Assembly: GCF_004348335.1 (NCBI RefSeq)
Contig: NZ_SMJW01000003.1
Span: 40,088-104,087 of the forward strand
Direction of reading: 5' to 3'
DNA from: Actinomadura bangladeshensis
GTDB lineage: Bacteria; Actinomycetota; Actinomycetes; Streptosporangiales; Streptosporangiaceae
Length of the DNA stretch: 64,000 nucleotides
Below the pieces are notes generated by a model, which had not been told where the DNA came from, did no database searches, and saw only the letters and a program-made list of their open reading frames with translations. The translations under genes and the position numbers were made by a program. Shown here piece by piece: positions 7,934 through 16,540 of the stretch (positions are counted from its first letter, which is position 1; every line of letters begins with the position of its first letter).

Positions 7934-10900
7934 CTACTCGGGAGAAGTGCCGCGAGTCCGGCGAATCTCGGCGGCCCGTTCGGCCGTGGCGCGGCGCTGC
8001 GCCTCCCGCCGCACCGGCCGCCGGATCATGTCGTAGGCCTGCCGCTTGGCGACCTGCTTGAAGAGCCGGTTGACCCGCTCGTCCTCGAAGTAGCGGACGA
8101 GCAGCGCGTCGTTGGACGTCGCCTGGTCGATCATGATGCGGTCGGCGTCCTTGTCGACCTCCCGCTCGAACACCTCCCGGGAGTTGTTCAGCGCGACCGC
8201 GGCGAGCTGCGGGTCCTCGGCGACCGCCACCGCGAACTGGCCCGCGATGATCTTGTCGGCGGTGGACAGCCCGGTGCCGTACTCGTCGTTGATCTGCTCG
8301 ATCAGCTCGGCCAGTGTCAGCTCGTCGGGATCGGCGGACGGGCCGGGCGCGCCGCCCAGCAGCCCCGGCACCTCCCGTTCGCCCGCGGCCTCCAGCCGCA
8401 GTTCGGCCTCGTCCTTCTTCTCGATGCGCAGGTGGCTCGGCTCGACCTCGCCGACGTCCACCGCTGCCTCCTGACCGCGCGGCGGCAGCTTGTTCAGCAG
8501 GAACCGCCCGTACTGGTACAGCAGTTCCAGGTCGTCGTCGTTGTAGCCGATCACCTGGGACAGCCAGCCGTAGGAGCGGACGAAGTCGCTCAGCGCACCC
8601 CGGAACGCCTCGGCCTTGTCGGGTTCCTCCGCAGTCAGGGCGGTGAACCGGTCGACGGCCGGTTCCAGCCACCGGTACAGCTTCCCGTGCGCCTTGATCA
8701 GCTCGCGCTCGTCGGCGGCCTTCGCCCGCTCGGCGCTGAGCGCCTCGAAGAAGCGCCGCATCTCCGACTCGACGAGCAGCCGGTAGGCGTGCACCTCCCG
8801 CTCCTTGGCGTACAGGAGGTCGGGGTCGGTCGGCTCGCTGATCGTCGTCTCGTAGAACGGCTGGAACGCCGCCAGGATGTCCTCCGGCCTGTTGGCGAAG
8901 TCCATGACGAAGAGGTCTTCCTGCGTCTTGCCCGGGTGGGTGCGGTTCAGCCGCGACAGCGTCTGCACGGCGGCGACGTCCGCGAGCGGCTTCGCGACGT
9001 ACATGGTGGTGAGGAGCGGCTGGTCGAAGCCGGTCTGGTACTTCTCGGCGGCGACGAGGATGCGGTACTCCTGCTTCGGGACCGTCCCCGCGCGCTTGTC
9101 GTCAACGCGCGTGTACCCGAACCGCGCCGGAAGCTCCCGCTCGGGGAACCCGTTCAGCTTGGCCTCGGTGTACTCGGGGCCGTCCTCCTCCAGCCGCAGC
9201 GCACCGGAGAACGCCACGAGCGTCCCGCAGTCGGTGAAGCCGCGCTCGTCCACGTACGTCCGGATCGCCTGGTAGAGCTTCAGCGCGTCGGCGCGCAGCG
9301 GCGTCACCACCATGGCCTTCGCCCGCCCGCCGATCCGGGGCGCGGTGTGCGACCGGAAGTGGTCGACGATGATCTTCGCGCGGAGCGCCGTGGACGCCTC
9401 CGACCAGATCGCCTGCCGGACGAACTGCGCCTTCGCCTTGCGCGGGTCGACCATCCGCTCGGCCTCGTCGGCGGCGGCCTCCGACAGCTTGAAGTACGTC
9501 GCGTAGGTGACGTAGTTCTTCAGCACGTCGAGGATGAACCCCTCGTCGATCGCCTGCCGCATCGAGTACACGTGGACGGGCTTGTTCTTGTTCTCGGCGG
9601 CGTCGTACCGGCCGAACAGGTCGAGCGTCTTCTTCTTCGGCGTGGCGGTGAACGCGAACACCGACAGGTTGGGCTGCCGGCCGCGCGCCAGCGCCGCCGA
9701 GGTGAGCGGGTCGCCGGATTCGTCCACGGTCTTGGAGCCGAGCGCCTTCTTCAGCGCCGCGTTGTCCTCGCCGCCCTGCGACGAGTGCGCCTCGTCGATG
9801 ACGATCGCGTACTTGCGCTTCGCCAGGTCGCGCACCTTGTCCAGGACGTACGGGAACTTCTGCTGCGTGGTGATCACGATCCGGGCGCGGGCGCCGGTGA
9901 GCGCCTCGGCGAGCTGCCGCGAGTCGGTCTCGATCCGCTCCACCACGCCCTGGACCTGCTCGAACTGGTAGATGGTGTCCTGGAGCTGCTTGTCCAGGAC
10001 GAGCCGGTCGGTCAGCACGATGACCTTGTCGAACACCGGCTCGTTCGCGGCGTCGTGCAGCGTGGACAACCGGTGCGCGAGCCACGCGATCGTGTTGGAC
10101 TTCCCCGACCCGGCCGAGTGCTCGATCAGGTAGTTCTCCCCCGCGCCCTTCTGCCGGGCGTCCGCGATCAGCGACTTCACCGCATGCCACTGGTGGTAGC
10201 GGGGGAAGATCAGCGGCTGCGTGTGCGCCGCGAACGGCTTGTAGGACGGCGCCTTGCCCGCCTTCGCGTCCGCGTCCTCCACGTGCAGGTACTGCTGGAG
10301 CAGTTCCAGGAAGTTGTCGCGCTGGAGCACCTGCTCCCACAGGTAGGAGGTCCGGTACCCGGTCTCGCCGGCGGGCGGGTTGCCCGCCGACCCGGAGTGC
10401 CCGGGCCCGTCCGATCCCTGGTTGAACGGCAGGAACCGCGTCTTGCCCCCGTTGAGGCGCGTGGTGAGGAAGACGAGATCGGTGTCGACGGCGAAATGGA
10501 CGAGCGTCCGCCGCGCGAAGAACAGGGCCTTGGGGTCGCGCTCCCGGTACTGGCGGCGCGCATCGGCGACGGTCTGCCCGGTCGCCGCGTTCTTCAACTC
10601 GGCGGACGCCACCGGGATCCCGTTGACGAAGAACGCCAGGTCGACCGACTTGCCCGGCTCGTCCGCCGAGTAGTGGAGCTGGCGTGTCACGGTCAGCCGG
10701 TTGGCGTTGTAGTCGTCCAGGGCTCCCACGGCCAGCGTGTGGGCGGGCCGGAAGTAGGCGAGCCGGAACCGGATGCCCTTGTCCTTCACACCGACGCGCA
10801 GCACGTCCAGCGCACCTCGCGCGTCGATCTCCTTGCCGACCAGCCGTGCGAACGGCCGCGCCGGGTCGTCCCCGTATGCGCCGCGCAGCCGCTCCCACTC

Positions 10901-11053
10901 CTCCGGCTGCGTCCGCCCGAGGAACACGGCCAGCTCCGCCGTGTCGAGTCCCAGCTCCCGGTCGTAGTTCCCGGGCTCGCCCGGCGCCCATCCGTGCGCG
11001 ATCAACGCACTCTCGACGGCGTCCTCGAACGTCCTCTCTCCGTACACCTTCAC
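7934..11053 (-). CDS. hsdR: Type I restriction endonuclease subunit R
   Basis: A 1039-residue motor and nuclease subunit that translocates and cleaves unmethylated DNA with HsdM and HsdS. An N-terminal nuclease domain shows the PD-(D/E)xK-type SAELKN at about residues 148-153. The Walker A HSAGSGKSNT is near 311-320 and the DEAH box (VIDEAHSSQGG) near 418, followed by helicase motifs such as FAFTATPKKK. Length and motif order are normal and no frameshift was seen. The GTG start at 11053 faces a 409-base gap. Its partners hsdM and hsdS lie 6.6 kb away on the same strand. Confidence 0.93.
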   Translation of the reverse strand: MKVYGERTFEDAVESALIAHGWAPGEPGNYDRELGLDTAELAVFLGRTQPEEWERLRGAYGDDPARPFARLVGKEIDARGALDVLRVGVKDKGIRFRLAYFRPAHTLAVGALDDYNANRLTVTRQLHYSADEPGKSVDLAFFVNGIPVASAELKNAATGQTVADARRQYRERDPKALFFARRTLVHFAVDTDLVFLTTRLNGGKTRFLPFNQGSDGPGHSGSAGNPPAGETGYRTSYLWEQVLQRDNFLELLQQYLHVEDADAKAGKAPSYKPFAAHTQPLIFPRYHQWHAVKSLIADARQKGAGENYLIEHSAGSGKSNTIAWLAHRLSTLHDAANEPVFDKVIVLTDRLVLDKQLQDTIYQFEQVQGVVERIETDSRQLAEALTGARARIVITTQQKFPYVLDKVRDLAKRKYAIVIDEAHSSQGGEDNAALKKALGSKTVDESGDPLTSAALARGRQPNLSVFAFTATPKKKTLDLFGRYDAAENKNKPVHVYSMRQAIDEGFILDVLKNYVTYATYFKLSEAAADEAERMVDPRKAKAQFVRQAIWSEASTALRAKIIVDHFRSHTAPRIGGRAKAMVVTPLRADALKLYQAIRTYVDERGFTDCGTLVAFSGALRLEEDGPEYTEAKLNGFPERELPARFGYTRVDDKRAGTVPKQEYRILVAAEKYQTGFDQPLLTTMYVAKPLADVAAVQTLSRLNRTHPGKTQEDLFVMDFANRPEDILAAFQPFYETTISEPTDPDLLYAKEREVHAYRLLVESEMRRFFEALSAERAKAADERELIKAHGKLYRWLEPAVDRFTALTAEEPDKAEAFRGALSDFVRSYGWLSQVIGYNDDDLELLYQYGRFLLNKLPPRGQEAAVDVGEVEPSHLRIEKKDEAELRLEAAGEREVPGLLGGAPGPSADPDELTLAELIEQINDEYGTGLSTADKIIAGQFAVAVAEDPQLAAVALNNSREVFEREVDKDADRIMIDQATSNDALLVRYFEDERVNRLFKQVAKRQAYDMIRRPVRREAQRRATAERAAEIRRTRGTSPE

Positions 11054-11462
11054 GCCCGCGACTCCCGTTCAGCGACCCTGTACCACCCGATACGGAGCAT
11101 CCTACGCCGAGCGTGAGCGGTTCACCATGCGTTTCGCCATGTTGACACAGCTAACGCCCTCCGTCCGGACACCGGACGCTGGACGCGCCAGAAGATCCAG
11201 CCGTCCTTCCACCCGGAGTTACCGCGCCGCAAGAATCGAATTCACCGCGCGGATGCTTTGGACGCAGCGCCGGGCGCGCGGGCAAAGATCATTAATTCGG
11301 AGCCGAGGATCGCGTTAGGTTGAACGCTCCCCCATCCCGCCATCCGAGAAGCTGCCCTGCCGCCGGAAAGCAGCCGCTTCGACACTGACGCAAACAAAGC
11401 GGCCACGTCTACCGAGTGAGGTGACAGCACACCGACACAAGGCCAAGGACCCGGGGGATCCT
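11054..11462. other. Divergent intergenic region between hsdR and a GNAT gene
   Basis: No gene was found in this 409-base stretch. It carries a TTGACA at 11142-11147 without a convincing -10 at normal spacing. A short perfect inverted repeat, CGTCCGG-aca-CCGGACG, lies at 11162-11178 and could be an operator. Promoters for both flanking genes are expected here. Confidence 0.4.
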
Positions 11463-12260
11463 ATGACGGAACCGGAGCCCACCACCGGAGAACTCCTCGA
11501 ATTTCACTTCGAGTGCCTCCAGGGAATGTACTTCTTGGAGCACCGGCGCACCGCCGCCGGAGCCCTCTTGTTCAGCTCGGACATCACGGACCCCTATTAC
11601 AATTTCTACGCTCCGAATATCGTGACGGACGGCCTGGAGGTTCCGCCGGAGCATCTCGCCGAGTTCACCGATCGCGGTCGCGCACCGGCCGTCTACGCCG
11701 CGCCGGAGGTCGGCGGCACGGTACAGGTGCCCGAGGGGGCCGAGGTATGGGCACGGGACGCCTGGCTGATCGGTGACGCGGTCCGGCTTGCGGAGCGCAC
11801 CGCCGGCCCCGGGAAGTCGGAGCTCTCCCTCGTCGGCATCGACCGCAGGGACGAGTACGTGGCGACATTCGCAACCGCCTACTCGGGCGACGCACCCGAC
11901 GACCCCTACGGTGAGCTGGACCCGGCGTACGGGCAGAGTCTCCATCGTTCGTTCGAGGTCTCCTCGGGCGCCTATGAGAAGCACTATCTCTTGGCTTCTC
12001 AGGGAGGAGTTCCGCTCGGTGTCGCCTGCATGTTCGTCAAGGGCGGACTGGCCGGCGTCTACGGGGTCGGCACCGTCCCCGGGCACCGCCGAGCCGGGAT
12101 CGGCACGGCCATGATGGCCTTCCTCGCCGAACTGGCCGTCGAGCGCGGGGCGCGCACCATGCTTCTGCAGACGGAGGCCGGCTCGCCCGTTCAACGCTGG
12201 TACGAACAGCAGGGGTACCGGCACGTCTTCACCGCGCCCTACCTGGTGGCGACCGGCTGA
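11463..12260 (+). CDS. GNAT family N-acetyltransferase (two-part)
   Basis: A 265-residue protein whose C-terminal ~100 residues form a GNAT domain, with the acetyl-CoA loop GHRRAGIGTAM near residues 210-220 and a late WYEQQGYRHVF motif. The N-terminal ~150 residues are less conserved and may be a degenerate GNAT lobe, a layout common in actinomycete acetyltransferases. The ATG at 11463 follows a G-rich site at 11453-11457; a GTG at 11421 is possible. Substrate unknown. It is not obviously tied to the restriction genes. Confidence 0.75.
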   Translation: MTEPEPTTGELLEFHFECLQGMYFLEHRRTAAGALLFSSDITDPYYNFYAPNIVTDGLEVPPEHLAEFTDRGRAPAVYAAPEVGGTVQVPEGAEVWARDAWLIGDAVRLAERTAGPGKSELSLVGIDRRDEYVATFATAYSGDAPDDPYGELDPAYGQSLHRSFEVSSGAYEKHYLLASQGGVPLGVACMFVKGGLAGVYGVGTVPGHRRAGIGTAMMAFLAELAVERGARTMLLQTEAGSPVQRWYEQQGYRHVFTAPYLVATG

Positions 12261-12307
12261 GTTTCAGTCTCGCCGGGCCTGCGCGGGCCTATCGGCAGAA
12301 AGGCCAT

Positions 12308-13514
12308 GTGAGCATGCGGAGCCTGCACCTTCGAGCACTGCATGTCGTAGACGTGGAGGCTTGCGATGTGCTCAAGGACACGAGCATCACGATCACCGAC
12401 GGGACCGTCTCCGCTGTGGGCGGGGAGGAGCCGCCCGGTGCCGAGGCGATCGACCTCACCGGCTGCTGGGCGACCCCCTCACTGGTGGACATGCACACGC
12501 ACCTCACGTTCGACCCGCGCGCACATCGCCGTTCCCGTCCCGCGCAAGAGTCGACGAACGGCGTGCAGAACGCGTCCGATGACGATGAACTCATCGGTTT
12601 CGCGAGGGCGATGCAGAACCTCAGCGAAGCGCTCAGGAGCGGCATCTGCCTGGTGCGTGACGCCGGAGGACGAGAAGCGCCGCAAGCGCACCGTCGACCA
12701 GGACGCAGACGGTATTGCCGCCGAAGTCCTGTACCCAACGGTCGGCTTGTTCCTCTTGGAGCATGTCAACCGCGGGTACGCACAGACTGTCCTGAGCGTC
12801 TACAACCGCTGGCTGGCAGACGCGATCTCGGGGAAACAAGACCGCTACATCGGCTGTGGCGCCTCAAGTGCGCCGTCAAGTGAGAGCGCAGTCTCGACCA
12901 TCATCGCGTGCAGGGAGATGGGCCTGTCCGGTGTGGTGCTCCCACTGCATCCGGGAGAGGGCGTGTACTCCGCCGCCACTTATGATCGCCTGTGGTCGGC
13001 CGCCGTGGACTCGGGGACTCCGCTGACATTCCACGCGCTTCCGTCGAGCAATCCCGCAGCCACCGGCGCGGCGCACGGCATCGGCCTCAGCGCTCCGTGG
13101 GACGCGCAAAACCTGCTTACCGACCTCGTCTTCGGCAGAGTGCTGGAGCGGCATCCGGATCTGCGCGTGGTCTTCGCGGAGTTCGACGCGGGATGGGTGC
13201 CCTACCTGCTCCAGCGCCTGGACCACTACTTCTTGCGCCACCGCCGGTGGCTCGCGATGGACACCGGCGTGCGGCGGCTTCCGTCCGAGTACGTCGCGGA
13301 ATCGGTGTACTTCACCCTCCAGGACGACGATCTCGCCGTGACGCACGCCGCCGCCGGATTGAACCTGCTCTGGGGCAGCGATTTCCCGCACGCCGAATCG
13401 ACATGGCCGCACTCACACGGGGTCGTCGAACGGCTCGGCCGGAACCTCTCCGAGGACGACGCTCGTTCGATCTTCGGCGGCTCCGTACTCGACCTGTACG
13501 GAGTGCGAGCGTGA
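12308..13514 (+). pseudogene. Chimeric, frame-disrupted amidohydrolase
   Basis: Two pieces of different amidohydrolases lie end to end in different frames. The first, 12308 to about 12660, matches the N-terminus of an imidazolonepropionase-like enzyme: a beta-sandwich start, then the metal motif DMHTHLTFD and GICLVRDAGG. The second, about 12660 to 13514 in the frame of the stop at 13512-13514, matches the rest of an Amidohydro_2 enzyme, from DADGIAAEVLYPTVGLF through a metal-ligand LTFHAL segment to a terminal LLWGSDFPHAEST. The simplest reading is a deletion that fused two neighbouring genes near a GACGCCGGAGG sequence. Neither half can fold alone as a complete TIM barrel. Confidence 0.75.
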
Positions 13515-13554
13515 ACCCACCCTCGGCATCCACGTCAACTCGGTAGGCACTCTC

Positions 13555-13586
13555 GGGCCTCACGCCCGGTCGCGGGCGTGAGGCCC
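13555..13586. terminator. Bidirectional hairpin terminator
   Basis: GGGCCTCACGCCCG at 13555-13568 pairs perfectly with its complement at 13573-13586 around a 4-base loop: a 14-bp GC-rich stem between the convergent amidohydrolase remnant and DUF397 remnant. No T-run follows, which is common in high-GC actinomycetes. Confidence 0.65.
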
Positions 13587-13609
13587 TCACGGCTGTCGCA
13601 GGGTGTCGT

Positions 13610-13815
13610 CTACCCGTCGCGCCGGCCCGCGCGGATGTCCCGCACCAGCGCCCCGAAGGCGGCCCGGTCGAAGGTCAGCATCGGCCCGTCCGGGTCCTTG
13701 GAATCCCGAACCGCCACGACGGAGACCCCGTCCCCACCGCCTCCGACGGAGCTGTCGCGCTCAGAGCACTGGGCGAACTCTCGCGCCAGTGGACGGACGA
13801 CGGGGTAGGACGTAC
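13610..13815 (-). pseudogene. Frameshifted DUF397 remnant
   Basis: The C-terminal half of a DUF397 protein (VVAVRDSKDPDGPMLTF, then AAFGALVRDIRAGR) is readable to a stop at 13610. The matching N-terminal signature (HWRESSPSA, at about 13763-13792) is in a different frame, and no good start codon or ribosome site precedes either frame. This is therefore a decayed paralogue directly downstream of the intact DUF397 gene at 13842-14048. Confidence 0.65.
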
Positions 13816-13841
13816 GTGCTGATGCGACCTCCCCGTGCTCG

Positions 13842-14048
13842 CTAGCGGTCGTACCGCCCGGCGCGGACGTCGTCCGCGAACGTGCTGAACGCCGCACGCC
13901 CGAACGCCAACTTCGGCCCGTCCGGGTCCTTCGAGTCCCGAACGGCAACTCCGCTCATGACCTCGGCCACCTCTACGCAGTCTCCTCCCGAGGAGTCACT
14001 GCGCGAGCTCTTACGCCAGAGTGCGGATGACAGATGCAATGTGCTCAC
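13842..14048 (-). CDS. DUF397 domain protein
   Basis: A 68-residue protein with the complete DUF397 signature: ALWRKSSRSDSSGGDCVEVA at about residues 9-28, then VAVRDSKDPDGPKLAF. The GTG start overlaps the TGA of the XRE regulator by GTGA, so the two are translationally coupled. In actinomycetes DUF397 proteins are typically encoded beside DUF5753-type XRE regulators and are thought to act with them; BldB and WhiJ-associated proteins are known relatives. The precise activity here is unknown. Confidence 0.9.
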   Translation of the reverse strand: MSTLHLSSALWRKSSRSDSSGGDCVEVAEVMSGVAVRDSKDPDGPKLAFGRAAFSTFADDVRAGRYDR

Positions 14049-14857
14049 GTGCTCTCCATGATCGTGCGGATCAGGTCTTCAGAGTCCTCCGCCGACAGTG
14101 CGGCAGACCTGATCTTATTGAAGAGCACGGTGAGTCTGCGCACCCTTACCTGGTCCGTGATCATTTGCCCGTTCCCGCCAGCCCCGTCCACGTAAACCAC
14201 GTCAGCGCCCTCGTTGAACGAGAGCAACTGGAACCCACCACCTTGAAATACACGGGCCTTGGCGGGGATGACCTGGATCGAGAAGTTCGGCTCCGCAAAC
14301 ATATCGAGGAGTCGCTTGCACTGCCCTTCTCGTATGTCTCGATGAAGATCCCTGAGGACGGCCTCACGGATAAGCAGGAACAACAGGGGAGGATCCGCCT
14401 TCGCGAGGAGCGCCTGGCGCTCCATACGGACTGCGAGAAGTTGCTCCACCTTGTCCGCTCGCTGTTCGGCTTCAAAAACCATGCGAGCATGCTCCTCGGT
14501 CTGGAGCAATCCGGGGACGAGCAGTGGCGCGAAGATGCTGAACTGCGAAGCCTCGGGCTCCGCCTCGGCCAGCGGTCGAAAGCCGCTCGGTATCAACCCA
14601 CGCTTCCGGGCCTCCATGTGCTTCTCCCACATGCGACGGAAGACGCCACCCAACTGGTAGTACGTGTCGAGGTCGTCGGCAAGGCCCTCGGACGGGGGCT
14701 TCTCGAAGGTCTCGACCTTGGCGATCCACTGGGGAGTGCAGCCCAGTGCCGCCCCAAGCTTGTTCCGTGAGAGACCGGACGCTTCGCGCCGGGCGCGCAA
14801 CTCATGGACGAACATCTCCTGGTAGGCGGAAGGGTTGCTGTCGCGCGTGGGTGCCAT
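14045..14857 (-). CDS. XRE-family regulator with DUF5753 domain
   Basis: A 270-residue DNA-binding protein. An N-terminal helix-turn-helix (SRNKLGAALGCTPQWIAKVE at about residues 24-43) is followed by the ligand-like DUF5753 domain with FAPLLVPGLLQTEEHARMV near residue 105 and a late QGGGFQLLSF. The ATG at 14857 fits the family. It is coupled to the DUF397 gene by a GTGA overlap and divergent from two small genes at 15011 onward, which are likely targets. The WhiJ-like arrangement suggests a role in developmental or stress regulation. Confidence 0.9.
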   Translation of the reverse strand: MAPTRDSNPSAYQEMFVHELRARREASGLSRNKLGAALGCTPQWIAKVETFEKPPSEGLADDLDTYYQLGGVFRRMWEKHMEARKRGLIPSGFRPLAEAEPEASQFSIFAPLLVPGLLQTEEHARMVFEAEQRADKVEQLLAVRMERQALLAKADPPLLFLLIREAVLRDLHRDIREGQCKRLLDMFAEPNFSIQVIPAKARVFQGGGFQLLSFNEGADVVYVDGAGGNGQMITDQVRVRRLTVLFNKIRSAALSAEDSEDLIRTIMEST

Positions 14858-15010
14858 CGGGTGTCTCCCGGGTGTCGGCCCGTCTGCTCGGGGGTGTCGC
14901 CTCACTGGCTCGGGTGCTCGCTGGGGGGTGAGCGGTTCGTAGCTCACAGTAACTCTTCCCTGCTTGGCTTTCTTTTGAAACGCCGAACCACATTGCAGGG
15001 AACCCGACCC

Positions 15011-15226
15011 GTGAATGATCAACAGCGCGAACGACTCCAGGAGAAATATCCCGCGTGGCACATCCGCCGGCCTCCGACGATGGAGTGCCTCGTGGCCACC
15101 CGCCTAGGCCGTCCCCTTACACAGCGGGAGATCTACTACGGCCTATGCGCAACCCTCGTTGAGGACACATATCAGCTGCTCAGCGATGCCCTAGCCGCCC
15201 AGCGGAAGATCGAGGACACCTTGTGA
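15011..15226 (+). CDS. Small protein of unknown function
   Basis: A 71-residue soluble protein. The C-terminal half, LTQREIYYGLCATLVEDTYQLLSDAL at about residues 37-62 in two helices, looks like a compact helical bundle. The GTG start at 15011 has GCAGGGA seven to eight bases upstream. It overlaps the next gene by GTGA. It is divergent from the XRE regulator and not assigned to a family. Confidence 0.6.
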   Translation: MNDQQRERLQEKYPAWHIRRPPTMECLVATRLGRPLTQREIYYGLCATLVEDTYQLLSDALAAQRKIEDTL

Positions 15227-15420
15227 TCTCCGCCCTGGCGATCGCAGGCGCCTCGCTCCTCGCGGTCTTGGCTGTCTGGATGCTGATCCTCTTCATCAGC
15301 ACGGCGATCGCCGACCACGGCTACGTAGGCAAACACCGCTATGCCGACAAACCTTCACCACCTCGGCATCGCACGCCACCACGCACCTACCCCGCTCGAC
15401 CCGCACAAGTCCGCCGATAA
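15223..15420 (+). CDS. Small single-pass membrane protein
   Basis: A 65-residue protein with one N-terminal membrane helix (about residues 4-27) and a short basic, proline-rich tail rich in Arg. It starts inside the stop of the preceding gene (GTGA), so the two are probably one unit and could form a soluble/membrane pair. Function unknown. Confidence 0.55.
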   Translation: MISALAIAGASLLAVLAVWMLILFISTAIADHGYVGKHRYADKPSPPRHRTPPRTYPARPAQVRR

Positions 15421-15485
15421 AGCTCGGAAGCCGCAAATGAACAAAGCGGGCAGATGGGAGTCAACTCACCGACTCCCCAGAACCA

Positions 15486-15549
15486 CGTTCACCTGCGGCG
15501 TGTTGTTCTTATCAGCAGACGCATAAGAACAACACGCCGCAGGTGAACG
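15486..15549. repeat. Long hairpin repeat, copy 1 (27-bp stem, 10-nt loop)
   Basis: Arm 15486-15512 is the exact complement of arm 15523-15549, with a 10-base loop at 15513-15522. The core CCTGCGGCGTGTTGTT is shared with copies at 36438-36503 and 63209-63274. Compared with those, this copy has two swapped base pairs, each changed on both arms. It lies between convergent genes, so a bidirectional terminator is possible, but the sequence conservation needs more than that. Confidence 0.85.
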
Positions 15550-15590
15550 GAACCGGCGGGCTGCGGACGGTCCGGCGGCTCCCCTCGACC

Positions 15591-15638
15591 GGCGGCGTGT
15601 TGCCCTATGGCTGGGGCGCGAAGGGGCAACACGCCGCC
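15591..15638. repeat. Related hairpin sharing the GGCGTGTTG core
   Basis: GGCGGCGTGTTGCCC at 15591-15605 pairs perfectly with 15624-15638 around an 18-base loop. The GCGGCGTGTTG core is the same as in the long hairpin 40 bases upstream, but the rest differs. It is in the same convergent intergenic region (15421-15882), in which no gene was found. Confidence 0.7.
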
Positions 15639-15882
15639 CCCAGGTAGCTGCCGACCGTGCAGCGCCGTTGATCTCCCGGAGCGGTTGCCGTCCCGGTGCC
15701 TGCGCTCCCCCAACCCCGCGCAGGCCACCGACCGTCCCCCAGACCGGCAACCGCTCCAGGGCACTCGGCTCTGGACGATCGGCCTATTGAAGGCACAGGC
15801 CGTACGGTCGCCGCACCCACCGCATGACGACCGCCCGCCGCCGCTGCTCCCGCGGTTTCGGAACTCTCACGAGGGACGTCCG

Positions 15883-16506
15883 CTATGGCGCGATGGTGGC
15901 GGCGTATGCGGCATCAACTTCGGCCGTGAATTCTTCCTCGGGACCGTCGCTGTCGGTGATGGAGACGTGGGCCGAGCGAGTACGCGACCAGAAGGCCCGC
16001 ATATCCGGGCTCGTCATGAGAAAACGAAGAGCGCCTCGAAGCTCGGGCAAGTCGATCGTGTGGGTTTCGTAGGCAACCTTCTGCAGGTTGAGAATCAGAT
16101 TGCAGTAGTGATCCTTGCGCGTGGTCTCGTGCCCGGGTGCGGGCGCCGGCCACACGGAACGAAGCTCGGGATCATCGATCGCCATCTTGATGAGATCGGT
16201 GTGCAGCTCGCGCATCGCCAACTCGCTGCTCCGCTGTTGCTCCTCACGGGCGATCGTCAGCTCTTCTCGCTGATTCCTCAGCTCTCGTCCCTGCATGAGG
16301 AGAGCAGCGGAAATACCGATGAACGCGACGCCAGAGAAGAAGATTCCGATCGGACTTACGGCTTGGCCTATGTCCGACCACCTGGCCAGTTCGTCCTTGT
16401 CGAGCTGCAAGAGCAGAAAGATCGGAACCAGAATGCAGGCGAACACCAAGACAAGCCCCGCCGCAACAAACAACCCCACCCGGACGAACCCACCGTACTT
16501 GTTCAT
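15883..16506 (-). CDS. DUF6082 family membrane protein
   Basis: A 207-residue protein with two N-terminal membrane helices (about residues 9-34 and 49-69), a short charged coiled stretch (GRELRNQREELTIAREEQQR near 73-92), and a soluble C-terminal domain with conserved WPAPAPG- and LILNLQ-like segments. This layout matches DUF6082, a family frequent in Streptomyces and Actinomadura with no known role. It lies 34 bases downstream of the DUF6879 gene and may share its transcript. Confidence 0.75.
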   Translation of the reverse strand: MNKYGGFVRVGLFVAAGLVLVFACILVPIFLLLQLDKDELARWSDIGQAVSPIGIFFSGVAFIGISAALLMQGRELRNQREELTIAREEQQRSSELAMRELHTDLIKMAIDDPELRSVWPAPAPGHETTRKDHYCNLILNLQKVAYETHTIDLPELRGALRFLMTSPDMRAFWSRTRSAHVSITDSDGPEEEFTAEVDAAYAATIAP

Positions 16507-16540
16507 TGGCGCACCATGCTCGACTTCCGCCCCTGGACGG

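Noticed and set aside
7922..11116. 1064-codon open frame on the plus strand over hsdR
   Set aside because: Exact antisense of hsdR codons, Leu/Arg/Val-rich with no family match; hsdR itself is intact.
15486..15549. CRISPR or rRNA/tRNA-like interpretation of the long hairpin
   Set aside because: Single palindrome with no regular spacer array and no RNA-gene features; the copies are tens of kilobases apart.
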